Under the pieces are notes generated by a model that was not told the DNA's origin, did not search any database, and saw only the letters and a program-made list of their open reading frames with translations. A stretch of 64,000 nucleotides of DNA, from contig CAWABB010000001.1 of assembly GCA_963780165.1 (NCBI GenBank), positions 806,001-870,000 of the forward strand, in the 5' to 3' direction. Each line of letters starts with the position of its first letter. The first letter of the stretch is position 1. The translations under genes and the position numbers were made by a program. The stretch comes from CAWABB01 sp963780165. Lineage in GTDB: Bacteria > Bacteroidota > Ignavibacteria > UBA10030 > UBA6906. Shown here piece after piece: positions 43,772 through 52,929 of this stretch.

Positions 43772-45130
43772 CTACCGCACCAAGACCGATGTCCGCGTCT
43801 GTACGAAGTCCCCTGCTCCGCTCTTGGAGTCTCGCTCGATGGCGGAGTCCATGGGGTGGACCTGCAACCTGTACAGATACACTCCGCTTGCCAGCCCCCT
43901 CGCATCAAACTGGATCTCATGGTAGCCGGCATCTTCTTCTCCCTGGACGAGCGTCGCGATCTGCTGGCCGAGCGTGTTGAACACCGCGAGAGTCACGAGC
44001 GACCGTTCGGGGAGACCATAGCGAATCGTTGTCGAGGGGTTGAAGGGGTTGGGGTAATTCTGGCTTAGGTCGAATGCCTGTGGCGCTTCATTCGATGGCA
44101 ACTGCACCGAAGTTACCATCTCCGACAGAGGCCTCCTGAATACCCCGATGCCGGTCACTGCAAGCAGGTCGGTACCGCCTGGCCCATTGGAGTTAACAGC
44201 CAAAGCGGTAACAGTGGTGTCCGACAAGCCACTGTTGACGGCTGTCCAACTTGTCCCGTTGTTGGTCGAATGGAACACTCCGCTGCTCGACATCCCTGCA
44301 TACGAATCATCTGTTCCCGCAAAGAGATCCGTGCCTCCCACGCCGTTTGGGACGACAGCAAGTGCGCGAATATGGTTGTTCGTCAAGCCGCCATTGACCG
44401 GGGTCCAGCTTGTTCCGTCGTCGGTGGAAAGAAAAACTCCGCCATATTGCGTTCCAGCAAAGAGATTCGTGCCGCTGACGGCAAGAGCGGTAACGCTGCT
44501 GTCGGTCAAGCCAGTATTGACCGATCTCCAATTCGTCCCGTTATCAGTCGAAAGAAAGACTCCGCGGGCTGGCCACTCATACCCATTCCGGGTTCCCGCA
44601 AAAAGCTTGGCGCCGCTCATAACAAGAGCACTAATCCAGGAACGGGGCAAGCTGTCACTGGCCACTGACCAATTGATTCCGTTGTCGGTGGAAATAAAGA
44701 CGTCACCATCGCGATCAAGCCTGGAACCAGTTCCCGCAAAGATATCATTGCCGCTCACGGTAATGGCACCAATGGAATGGTTCGTCAATACCGTGTCGAC
44801 TATCGTCCAGCTTGCCCCATTATTGGTGGAACGATAGACACCATGCCAGGTCCCGGCAAAGAGATCCGTGCCGCTCACCGCCAGAGTCACAACATTTGAA
44901 CCTATCCCTTCAGTCGCCAGACCCCAACTTGTGCCGTTGTCTGTCGAGCGGTAAACACCGCCCATAAAATCCCCGGCAAAGAGATTTGTGCCGCCTGCCC
45001 CATCGGGGCTGACAGCAATACATCCAAGAGAACTGGCGTAGGGCCCGTTGGTCTGGATCCATTGGGCGCGCGATGTCGAACAAAACCCTATGAGAAGCAG
45101 TATGCCAGTCACTCTTATGCCACATTTCAT
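43772..45130 (-). CDS. Secreted propeller protein with T9SS CTD
   Basis: The product has 452 residues from ATG 45130 with signal peptide MKCGIRVTGILLLIGFC. Eight or so STDNGTSW/STNNGASW repeats alternate with VSGTDLFAGT segments, a beta-propeller of the sialidase/BNR type. The CTD (SQNYPNPFNPSTTI to TRTSVLVR) carries the palindromic insert DSAIERDSKSGAG, nearly identical to that of the S8 protease. The binding target is unknown. Confidence 0.88.
   Translation of the reverse strand: MKCGIRVTGILLLIGFCSTSRAQWIQTNGPYASSLGCIAVSPDGAGGTNLFAGDFMGGVYRSTDNGTSWGLATEGIGSNVVTLAVSGTDLFAGTWHGVYRSTNNGASWTIVDTVLTNHSIGAITVSGNDIFAGTGSRLDRDGDVFISTDNGINWSVASDSLPRSWISALVMSGAKLFAGTRNGYEWPARGVFLSTDNGTNWRSVNTGLTDSSVTALAVSGTNLFAGTQYGGVFLSTDDGTSWTPVNGGLTNNHIRALAVVPNGVGGTDLFAGTDDSYAGMSSSGVFHSTNNGTSWTAVNSGLSDTTVTALAVNSNGPGGTDLLAVTGIGVFRRPLSEMVTSVQLPSNEAPQAFDLSQNYPNPFNPSTTIRYGLPERSLVTLAVFNTLGQQIATLVQGEEDAGYHEIQFDARGLASGVYLYRLQVHPMDSAIERDSKSGAGDFVQTRTSVLVR
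43810..43850 (-). repeat. In-frame palindromic element in the CTD, copy 4
   Basis: The arms CTCCGC (43816-43821) and GCGGAG (43842-43847) have the same spacing as copy 1 (571/597), with only a few substitutions over the 45-base core. Confidence 0.65.
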
Positions 45131-45216
45131 GGAACCCCCGCGGAGGTAGTGTTTGTGATTCAATCACCGGACAAAAGCAGGGATGAAGAATGTGCCGTTG
45201 ACAGAGTGCCGGGGGA

Positions 45217-45258
45217 AGGAGCTGCCAGCGTGGAAGGACTCCAATTCTGGCAGCTCCT
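45217..45258 (-). terminator. 12-bp inverted repeat between the cupin and propeller genes
   Basis: AGGAGCTGCCAG and CTGGCAGCTCCT are perfect arms around an 18-base loop. It lies downstream of the minus-strand cupin and upstream of the propeller gene. It may be a terminator or leader hairpin; no T-run follows. Confidence 0.45.
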
Positions 45259-45424
45259 CGAGGGGGAACGATTCGTCGAGAATGACATCCCGCGCGGCAC
45301 AAGCATCTCCCTCATCTGCATATGGCCTGCCCAGCTGTCCAGGACAGGTTACTCGACGACCGTTGCGTGAAAGACCCTCCCCTTGATGCGTCGACGGAGT
45401 CGAGAACTCTCCCAGACCCTTCTG

Positions 45425-45868
45425 CTACTTTGACACATCCACTGGTTTCAGGTCAAATTTTCCATCCTGTTCGATAAAGAAGATGGACTCGGAATCGGCG
45501 ACACCACCGCTCTCATGCTTCACTCCGCCCGGGACATAGACATACGAACCCGGCCCGTACTTTTTGCCGTTATAGGTATACGCACCTTTGATTACCACAA
45601 TCTTCGTGGCATAGGTGTGGAAATGAAGCGGTGCCTTGAAACCTGCCGGGAACTTCGTCAGGCCGCCATACGCTCCCTTGGTGTTATCACCCCAGAGCAT
45701 GACACTCATCACACCCGGCGCTGTAGGGTCCAGCGGCACCCATTTCAGGTCTTCTGCAGTCCAGAGAACTGGCTGCTTATCAGTCTTTCCTTGAGCTGTC
45801 GCCATCGTTGCCCAGAACGGCATGATTCCCACGACGAGCATGATAATGGAAACTGAGAATCTCTTCAT
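45425..45868 (-). CDS. Secreted cupin protein (DUF4437-like)
   Basis: The product has 147 residues with AAGGA upstream. A signal peptide (MKRFSVSIIMLVVGIMPFWATMATAQ) is followed by a bicupin-like core: LWGDNTKGAYGGL, PLHFHTYATKIVVIKGAYTY and PGGVKHESGG. The His residues in HFHT and KHES form the usual metal site. Members of this cupin group are exported and of unknown role. Two tandem hairpins stand upstream. Confidence 0.78.
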   Translation of the reverse strand: MKRFSVSIIMLVVGIMPFWATMATAQGKTDKQPVLWTAEDLKWVPLDPTAPGVMSVMLWGDNTKGAYGGLTKFPAGFKAPLHFHTYATKIVVIKGAYTYNGKKYGPGSYVYVPGGVKHESGGVADSESIFFIEQDGKFDLKPVDVSK

Positions 45869-46094
45869 AATAAATCCTTCTAATGGTTAGTGATGGATTG
45901 GGGAAAAACACTAATCCTTCTCATCAATGCGAACGCAACGGGGTCCCCCTTCGTTCCCGATAAACGCAGACGATTCGCTGATCCCGGAAATGTGCCTCTC
46001 CCACGTATTCATCACCCTTTCTATCTTCATTTTTTGATTCCCCCAGACCTTGACCGGTAGATGCTGGTGCTGGCATCCTGAGGTCCGGACATTG

Positions 46095-46131
46095 CTGCCC
46101 CGCCGTATGGGGCAGACGCAACTAGTTGCGT
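46095..46131. other. Two adjacent hairpins
   Basis: CTGCCCC-gccgtat-GGGGCAG is followed at once by the perfect 16-base palindrome ACGCAACTAGTTGCGT (46116-46131). They lie upstream of the cupin gene (minus strand). Role unknown. Confidence 0.45.
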
Positions 46132-46228
46132 TCCCTCAAGATCCTTATGCGCCACCGTGTGTTGTTGAAAATTGGCGCGAACACTGTGCCCATTCGTCCG
46201 TACGACCAGCTAGTGGGTGGGGCACGAG

Positions 46229-46259
46229 GAAGGGCCCAGGAGAATCTCCCGGGCCCTTC
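46229..46259 (-). terminator. Hairpin after the haloperoxidase gene
   Basis: GAAGGGCCC-a-GGAG-aat-CTCC-c-GGGCCCTTC forms a 13-bp stem with one mismatch, 25 bases beyond the haloperoxidase stop. Confidence 0.65.
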
Positions 46260-46283
46260 GTTCGTATAACCTCCGTCAACCCG

Positions 46284-48557
46284 TCAACGCAACAACAGGA
46301 GCTTGCGTGTCTCGACAAACTGTCCCGCTGACAACCGGTAGAGGTAGACTCCGCTTGAGAGGCCAGAGGCGTCGAAGCGAACTTCGTGATCGCCCGCTGC
46401 CTGCTCTCCCTGTACGAGCGTGGCCACCTGCTGGCCAAGCGCGTTGAATACAGTCAGCCTGACAACTGATGTGTAAGGCAGCTCGTAACGGATCGTGGTC
46501 GAAGGGTTGAACGGGTTGGGATAGTTCTGTTCGAGAACGAATCTCTCGGGGAGATTTCCGCTTCGGTCCTCAGCAACACCAACTGTCGAGTACGGCAATC
46601 CATACTTGGTCGCGAGATAGAGTTCGATATCACTTCTCTGAGAGTCAGGAAGTGCGACATTGTAAACAATCACTTCCGCGACATCACATTTCGCCAGGAT
46701 GGTCCCATTGGGAACTCCATCAGCTCCTCCAACTCCCCCGCCCGAACCCGTGGAATCACCCAACGGAACGGAAATTACGCCGGCAGACAATCCCGGGATC
46801 ATGAGTACTTCATTCCCATCCCACCGCACGGTTGTGCTCCAAATAGTCTGGTTGAGGACCACGCTTAGGTTCCTCCATGCATCGCGAGCAGCCAAACCCG
46901 GCTTGCCACCGTGGATGACGCCAAAAGTATTCTGCGTCCCCCCCGCCATCCCGATGGTGTCCGGGCCGAACTCGGGAAAGGCCATCCCCATGTACCACTG
47001 ATGGTCAAAATCCCCCCTCGCACCAAAGGTTATGACGTTGCCGTCATTGTTCGGAGAGCCCGCATGGTTATTGATGACCAGGAAGAGACTGAATTGCGTC
47101 ATTCGGGCCGAGCCCGTGAATCCCAATTTATCATTCACTCCATCAAAGCTGATTGCAGGTTTGCCGTTTAAGGCGTCTGCCGCCAGCTTCGGCTGTCGTG
47201 ATACGCTGGCCTGAATAGCGTCATTTCCGTTGCCGCTCATGTCGTGCCACCTGCTCACCGTCCCATTCAGTGTGTCGACTCCCGTATCAGCGCTCAGCCA
47301 CAATTGAAGGCCGGTGGTGGGTATTGGCAGACGCAAGAAGTGCCGTTCCGCCACCCAGGCCGCAACATCGCGTCCGATCGTCACCCCGTCTTCGACGGAG
47401 GAGCGAAAGTGCATTCCGCCGTAGACGCGGGCATCGATCACTTCCGCAAGAAGTTCATCGACGTTGTTGAACGAATGTTGCGTCCCCGTGACATTACTCG
47501 TGAGCGTGACGGGGACATCTGTCGTGCCGAAAAACTCCGACAGCCCGTAGGCAAGCCCGCCCATCGCGACGCCGTGCGCAGCAGGGTATTCCGGATGAGG
47601 CGGAGTGTTCACCAGAGGCAGCCACGACGTGTCGCGCGCTGTGAGCGGGTTCCCGTCAGTATCTGCCTCGCGGATGGCGGTCGACGGACGCCAGGCGTTG
47701 AAGTAGTACTTCGACTCAAAACCGGCAATCGACGCATCGCCAATCGTCACGTACAGTTGCGCGAAGAGCCGGGCATTGTCGGCAAGCGACATTCCACGGG
47801 ACGCCGCGAACAGACGGATGTTCCTGGCCAGTTGCACGGCAGGGTTCTCGGTGTGAAACCTGGCGATCTCTCTCTGCTGGGCAGTGGTGAAGGAGCTGTC
47901 GCGTGAGCCGTAGCGCTTCACCTCGTCGAAGTCCCTCGTATAGACGTCGCTCGTGAGAGACTGCGGACCCGGGGCACGGAATTGCGACGCCGACGTCAGA
48001 GCAAACGGCCTGAGCTGCGGAAGCCAGGGGGCCACGGGTTGGTACTGGGCCGCCCCGGGGGGCGTCGGCTGATACACGCCCGGTCCCGCCGGCAGCCATG
48101 CATACGTAACTACTGCATCTCTCCCATCGCCGGCGCGAAGAGCGAGAAACCGCGTCGCTACTGTATCACCAATCGCGACACCCCTTATCGTCGTGCTATC
48201 GTTGGGGAGCAGAGCGAGCACAGCATCGTATACGGAATCGATGTACGGCTGCTGTGGAGCATAGAATGTCAGCAGTACCCGTCGTGCCGCAGCCGCAGTC
48301 GCCGCTTCTTTGGATGCCCACGGCGCGGCATTCGACGGCGCCACGGCAAACACGGAGTATTGACCATCGATGGCATTGACTGCATCGTAGATAGCGACAT
48401 GCACGTATGCCAGATCGTTCGTGGCACTTCTCGCCAGCGTCGGCACCCGTAGCATGACCGTGATCGCGGTGGCGTTCCAGTCGATCACCGCGTCCGCCCA
48501 GGCCTGGCCGACCGACGACAGCATCGCCCCCACCAACAGCAATATCATGCGCTTCAT
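46284..48557 (-). CDS. Secreted vanadium-dependent haloperoxidase-like protein with LamG-type domain and T9SS CTD
   Basis: The product has 757 residues from ATG 48557 (GGAGGT upstream) with a signal peptide ending near QAWADA. The catalytic core (25-405) holds the vanadate pocket of the PAP2/VHPO family: Lys283 and Arg290-Pro291 (KYYFNAWRP), His328 (HPEYPAAHG), Arg377, His383 and Asp390 (ARVYGGMHFRSSVEDG). A LamG/concanavalin-like domain follows (about 410-640, LQLWLSADTGV, GNGNDAIQASV). Then comes the CTD (EQNYPNPFNPSTTI to TRKLLLLR). It could oxidise halide with peroxide at the cell surface; acid phosphatase is the alternative. Confidence 0.9.
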   Translation of the reverse strand: MKRMILLLVGAMLSSVGQAWADAVIDWNATAITVMLRVPTLARSATNDLAYVHVAIYDAVNAIDGQYSVFAVAPSNAAPWASKEAATAAAARRVLLTFYAPQQPYIDSVYDAVLALLPNDSTTIRGVAIGDTVATRFLALRAGDGRDAVVTYAWLPAGPGVYQPTPPGAAQYQPVAPWLPQLRPFALTSASQFRAPGPQSLTSDVYTRDFDEVKRYGSRDSSFTTAQQREIARFHTENPAVQLARNIRLFAASRGMSLADNARLFAQLYVTIGDASIAGFESKYYFNAWRPSTAIREADTDGNPLTARDTSWLPLVNTPPHPEYPAAHGVAMGGLAYGLSEFFGTTDVPVTLTSNVTGTQHSFNNVDELLAEVIDARVYGGMHFRSSVEDGVTIGRDVAAWVAERHFLRLPIPTTGLQLWLSADTGVDTLNGTVSRWHDMSGNGNDAIQASVSRQPKLAADALNGKPAISFDGVNDKLGFTGSARMTQFSLFLVINNHAGSPNNDGNVITFGARGDFDHQWYMGMAFPEFGPDTIGMAGGTQNTFGVIHGGKPGLAARDAWRNLSVVLNQTIWSTTVRWDGNEVLMIPGLSAGVISVPLGDSTGSGGGVGGADGVPNGTILAKCDVAEVIVYNVALPDSQRSDIELYLATKYGLPYSTVGVAEDRSGNLPERFVLEQNYPNPFNPSTTIRYELPYTSVVRLTVFNALGQQVATLVQGEQAAGDHEVRFDASGLSSGVYLYRLSAGQFVETRKLLLLR

Positions 48558-48716
48558 GACTACCTCCACAGCTGAAATGAATGGAATGGCGGGTTGGATG
48601 TCTTGTCGCTGCAGGCACCTGCGGACGCCCACCCTGCGCCCTTGTTTGTCACCACCAATATGGTAGTCCGTGCCGCCCCCCACAATTACCCAATTGAAGT
48701 AACCTGCGCGAATGGG

Positions 48717-48755
48717 CCACGCAAAGGAGCGTGGACGCTACCCCTTATGGGGTAG
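48717..48755 (-). terminator. Tandem hairpins after the response regulator gene
   Basis: CCACGC-aaagga-GCGTGG and CTACCCC-ttat-GGGGTAG stand side by side downstream of the minus-strand regulator gene, so they may end the kinase/regulator transcript. Confidence 0.5.
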
Positions 48756-48880
48756 TGGGGTGATACGTGCCTGAGGGGGAGCTATCAATCTGGGGACTTC
48801 AGCACAACGACGGCGCGCGGGCGGCGCATGCAGAGGGGTCAACTTCAGTGGCGTTTGTTCGGCAAGAGGGGGCGACATCC

Positions 48881-49507
48881 CTATTTCTTGAGGAACTTCA
48901 AAACCGCTTCTGTCCGGGAACGGACGTGGAGTTTCTGATAGATGTTGCGGAGGTGTTTGCGAACGGTTTCAACACTGAGGAAGAGCTTCTCAGCTACTTC
49001 CTTGTCCTGATACCCTTTTGCCACATAGGAGAGAATCTCGGTTTCCCGCCCGGAGAGGTTCTCCAGATCTTTGGACGACTTCCCCATCTGCTGGAAGGTC
49101 CGGACAACTGTGCGGGCGATGAGATTCGACATCGGAGAGCCGCCATTATGGATGTTCTTGATCGCCTCGAACAACTCCGCCGGCATTGTGTTCTTCAGGA
49201 TATAGCCTGAAGCCCCGGCGACGAGGGACTTGAAGATCCGGTCGTCATCCTCGTACACGGTCAACATCATGACCTGAATTTCCGGAGCGCGCTCCCTCAG
49301 CTTCTCCACGCACTCAATGCCCGACATCTTCGGCAGTCCGATATCCATCAGCACAACGTCGGGCTTCTTGCGGGGAAGGTATTCAAGCGCGTCTTCGGCA
49401 TTTGCGTACGTCGCGACACACGTGAATGAGGGTGACCCATCGATAAGGACGGCGAGCCCCGCGCGGATCTTTTCGTTGTCCTCAACAATGGCAATCTTGA
49501 TAGGCAT
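48881..49507 (-). CDS. NarL/FixJ-type response regulator
   Basis: The product has 208 residues: receiver MPIKIAIVEDNEKIRAGL with Asp55 (VLMDIGLPK) and Lys in YILKNTM, and LuxR-type HTH (LSGRETEILSYVAKGYQDKEVAEKLF). It is the partner of the propeller kinase encoded 93 bases upstream on the same strand. Confidence 0.92.
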   Translation of the reverse strand: MPIKIAIVEDNEKIRAGLAVLIDGSPSFTCVATYANAEDALEYLPRKKPDVVLMDIGLPKMSGIECVEKLRERAPEIQVMMLTVYEDDDRIFKSLVAGASGYILKNTMPAELFEAIKNIHNGGSPMSNLIARTVVRTFQQMGKSSKDLENLSGRETEILSYVAKGYQDKEVAEKLFLSVETVRKHLRNIYQKLHVRSRTEAVLKFLKK

Positions 49508-49600
49508 ATGACAACATAGGTGTGAACGTTGCGTTATTCAATACCCAAAATGAAGCAAACCACACGTCTCACGGCGTTCAAGAAATTTGTTAGAACGGCA

Positions 49601-52600
49601 CTACAGATCAACCGCAACCGATACGCTCGTCCCCTCACCCGGCCTGGATTCAATGATAAACCTCCCTCCAATCCGCTTCATCCGTTTCTCCATATTATGC
49701 AGGCCATTCCCAAACCGGAAGGTGTCCCCAGCAGAGAATCCCTTCCCATTGTCCTTGACCAGAATGTCAAGATGCTGCTTCGTGAAAGAGACCTGAACGA
49801 GAACCGCCGTCGCTTCCGAGTGCTTGACGATGTTGTGAAGGGCTTCCTTCATCACAAGAAACACATTACGACGCGCCTCCGCCGAGATATGGAAGTCCGG
49901 AATAGCTTCAGGAATATCAAACTCCAACTTGATTGCCGTCGCCCCCAGGTATCGGGCGGTATATTGCCGCAGATAGGCGACGAGATCGTCCAGCAAATCA
50001 TTCTTTGGATTAATGGCCCAGATGATTTCACCGATGCTTGCAATCGTTTCCCTGGATGTCTCGGAGACCCTTTGCAGGTGTATCGCTGCTTCTCCAGGCT
50101 TCTCTATGTTCATTTTTGCCAGCTCACTCAATATGCCGATCTCTGTCAATCCTGCGCCGACTTCATCGTGCATGTCCTGAGAAATTCGGGTGCGCTCCTG
50201 TTCCAGCACCCGCTCTTGCTCCAGACGCTCGATTTGTCTTTTCAGCTTACGGATTTCGATGTATCGGATTGTCCCCCCAACCGAGCCAAACACCGCAACG
50301 AGAGCGAATGCCCTGAACCACCATGTTGACCAGAAGGGAGGCGTGATGACAACGACAATCGACGTTCCCTGCTCATTCCACACTCCGTCGTTATTGGAGC
50401 CCTTTACTCTGAAGACGTATCTCCCCCCATCGAGATTGGTGTATGTCGCGTGACGCTGTGTTCCGCAGTATCTCCATTCCTTGTCAAAGCCTTCAAGCCT
50501 GTAGGCGTACTGGTTCTTCTCGGGGCTGGTGAAATTCAAGGCGGCGAACTCAAACGAGAACATATTCTCCTTGTAAGAGATTGCGATGAGTCGTTTCTCG
50601 GAGATCGCGCTGTCGAGCGGGGCGATAGCATCGAACTTCCTGAACGCGGTTATCACAATGGGTGGGACATGCGGATTGTCCTGTATGCTGTCAGGATGGA
50701 AGCGGACGAAACCGTTGGTGCCTCCGAAGAACATTTCCCCGTTTTTGTTTTTGTGGCCTCCGGGCAGTCTGGGGGGGCCTATGCCGACCCCGTCGCTGGC
50801 GTCATAATTCCGGACCGATCCATTGTCGGGATCGAATTGTGAAAGTCCGTTGGGAGTCCGCAACCAGAGACAGCCCTTCCCATCCTCGAGGATTGCCTCT
50901 ATGACATCATCCGCAAGACCGTCTCTGACACCATATCGAGTGAAGGTGCCCGTTTGTTTGTCGAACTTGAACAATCCCTCATCGGTCCCGACCCAGAGCA
51001 TTCCGCGCCGATCCTCACACAACGACAGGGTCCCAGGCGCAACAATGCTGCCAGGCTGATTCCTGGCACTGTGATCACGCACGTACCGCGTCCACCTGTC
51101 CGAACGTCGGTCATATGAATTCAGCCCCGTCGGGGGTGCAGCAACCCAGATCAGCCCGGAATGGTCTTCGAGAATTGCGTTCAATTGGCCCGCAGCATCT
51201 CCAGACTTTATGTAACCCGGAATATGCCTTCGGAATATGTTGGATGCGGGCGCGTACTCCGAGATAATGCCGTCGTCCGTTCCAACCCAGATGGTACCGT
51301 CCCGACCTTCACAGAGTGCCTCTACAAGATTATTCGGCAAACTCAGTAGATTCCCCGGGTCATTTCGGTGGTGAACAAATCGTTGTCTGCTTCTGTCAAA
51401 CTCGTCAAGCCCACCACCTCCTGAAGATCCAACCCAGAGCGTCCCCCTGCGATCCTCGAGGATGGGCCAAATCACGTCATTGCTCAGACTATGAGCGTCC
51501 CGTTCGTCGTGCTGGTAATGTGTGAACGTCCCTGTTGAAGCGTTCAGCCTGTTCAGACCGCGCAGTGTAGCCACCCAGAGAGTGCCTGACGCATCCTCGC
51601 AGATTCCTGTTACTATTGCGGAACTCAGACTCGACGAATCACCGGGAATCCTGGTGTAGACTGAAAATGGTTTACGTGCCCTGTCGAGCTTGAGGACACC
51701 ATCGGCCACGGTACCAAACCACATGGTGCCGCACTTGTCTTCGCACACGGCGTGGAATGTGATGTCATGATCGGACACACTCCGGACCGGCGTCCACTCA
51801 TTGTCTTCTTCATGGTACTTCCTCAGCGGCCCCCAGTGGGACACCATCCACATCGTTCCCGTCCTGTCTTCACATATTGTCCAGGCCTTGTTCACATATC
51901 CCCAGGTATTGGTCCAAAGGCCACCCTGGTAACTTGTGAACCGTCGGGTGGAACAATCAAACCTGGCGATCCCTCCCATCATTCCAACCCAGAGTCTCCC
52001 CTTACGGTCACGATACACCGTCCGCACGTCGTTGTCCTCAGGCCGGTGTGGATTCCCGAAGTCATTTCGGTAGTGTGCAAAAGAACCGCTCGCGATGTCG
52101 TACACGTACAACCCGTCACTGGTACCAACCCACAACAATCTTGTCGGTTCTCCCGGATCCACAGAGACCGTGTAGATACTTCCCTGCGGACCATGAGCGT
52201 AGCGTGAAAACAGTCCTCGGGACTTGTCGAGCGAGGTGAGCCCTTTCGTCGATCCGATCCACAGTGTTCCCCCGACGTCAAGACAGGCACAGAATGTCGA
52301 GTCACTGCTGATACTGTTCGAATCATTCGGATTGTGCCGGTACTCTGCAAACCGATTGCCCTTGCGGTCGTACCGGTAGATCCCCTGTCCAAGGGTGGTA
52401 AACCACACACCAACCTCACTCGCGCCCGCAGACGTATCTTCGCAGATGGAAGTGATGTGCCGATCCGAGAGATGACGGGAAATTCTCCCGGTTGCTCTGT
52501 CAAACCGGTTGAGTCCGCCGGTGGTGATCCAGAGATCACCGTGCGTATCCTCATAGAGGAGGTTGATCCAGGGATCGGATATCGATGCCGTATCGAGAGG

Positions 52601-52837
52601 GTCAGTCTTGTAGGTCGTGAAGCTGTAGCCATCATACTTATTCAAGCCGTTCGCCGTCGCAAACCACATGAAACCCCGCGTATCCTGAAGGATTGCAGTG
52701 ACTTCGTTGGACGAGAGTCCCTGCGCAACGGTAAGATGGTCGAGTTTGAGATCGGCTAACTGCGCAGCAAGGGGGGTGGCATTGATGAGGACAATGACAA
52801 GAGTGCTAAGGGTGATACGCAAAGTGCTATGTGGCAT
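49601..52837 (-). CDS. Propeller sensor histidine kinase (Reg_prop, Y_Y_Y, HisKA_3, HATPase)
   Basis: The product has about 1078 residues from ATG 52837 with signal peptide MPHSTLRITLSTLVIVLINA. About a dozen propeller blades (RGFMWFATANGLNKYDG, GTMWMVSHWGPL, GTLWVATLRGLNRL) come first. A Y_Y_Y domain (YRLEGFDKEW) and one membrane helix lead to a HisKA_3 helix (RISQDMHDEVGAGLTEIG). The HATPase reads ALHNIVKHSEA, VKDNGKGF and GEGTSVSVAV. It is the same design as 26168-29383 but diverged. It controls the regulator at 48881-49507. The ligand is unknown. Confidence 0.92.
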   Translation of the reverse strand: MPHSTLRITLSTLVIVLINATPLAAQLADLKLDHLTVAQGLSSNEVTAILQDTRGFMWFATANGLNKYDGYSFTTYKTDPLDTASISDPWINLLYEDTHGDLWITTGGLNRFDRATGRISRHLSDRHITSICEDTSAGASEVGVWFTTLGQGIYRYDRKGNRFAEYRHNPNDSNSISSDSTFCACLDVGGTLWIGSTKGLTSLDKSRGLFSRYAHGPQGSIYTVSVDPGEPTRLLWVGTSDGLYVYDIASGSFAHYRNDFGNPHRPEDNDVRTVYRDRKGRLWVGMMGGIARFDCSTRRFTSYQGGLWTNTWGYVNKAWTICEDRTGTMWMVSHWGPLRKYHEEDNEWTPVRSVSDHDITFHAVCEDKCGTMWFGTVADGVLKLDRARKPFSVYTRIPGDSSSLSSAIVTGICEDASGTLWVATLRGLNRLNASTGTFTHYQHDERDAHSLSNDVIWPILEDRRGTLWVGSSGGGGLDEFDRSRQRFVHHRNDPGNLLSLPNNLVEALCEGRDGTIWVGTDDGIISEYAPASNIFRRHIPGYIKSGDAAGQLNAILEDHSGLIWVAAPPTGLNSYDRRSDRWTRYVRDHSARNQPGSIVAPGTLSLCEDRRGMLWVGTDEGLFKFDKQTGTFTRYGVRDGLADDVIEAILEDGKGCLWLRTPNGLSQFDPDNGSVRNYDASDGVGIGPPRLPGGHKNKNGEMFFGGTNGFVRFHPDSIQDNPHVPPIVITAFRKFDAIAPLDSAISEKRLIAISYKENMFSFEFAALNFTSPEKNQYAYRLEGFDKEWRYCGTQRHATYTNLDGGRYVFRVKGSNNDGVWNEQGTSIVVVITPPFWSTWWFRAFALVAVFGSVGGTIRYIEIRKLKRQIERLEQERVLEQERTRISQDMHDEVGAGLTEIGILSELAKMNIEKPGEAAIHLQRVSETSRETIASIGEIIWAINPKNDLLDDLVAYLRQYTARYLGATAIKLEFDIPEAIPDFHISAEARRNVFLVMKEALHNIVKHSEATAVLVQVSFTKQHLDILVKDNGKGFSAGDTFRFGNGLHNMEKRMKRIGGRFIIESRPGEGTSVSVAVDL

Positions 52838-52929
52838 CGATGACACTTCCAACGAATGGTGCGATATGCGATATTCGGTCATTCCTTTGACAACATCACG
52901 CTTCACGTGCAACCAAGCACGAATCCGCC

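Larger units (their letters stand above)
45869..46283. other. Gap with three hairpins
   Basis: No gene is supported. It contains tandem hairpins at 46095-46131 and a long terminator-like hairpin at 46229-46259. Confidence 0.45.
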
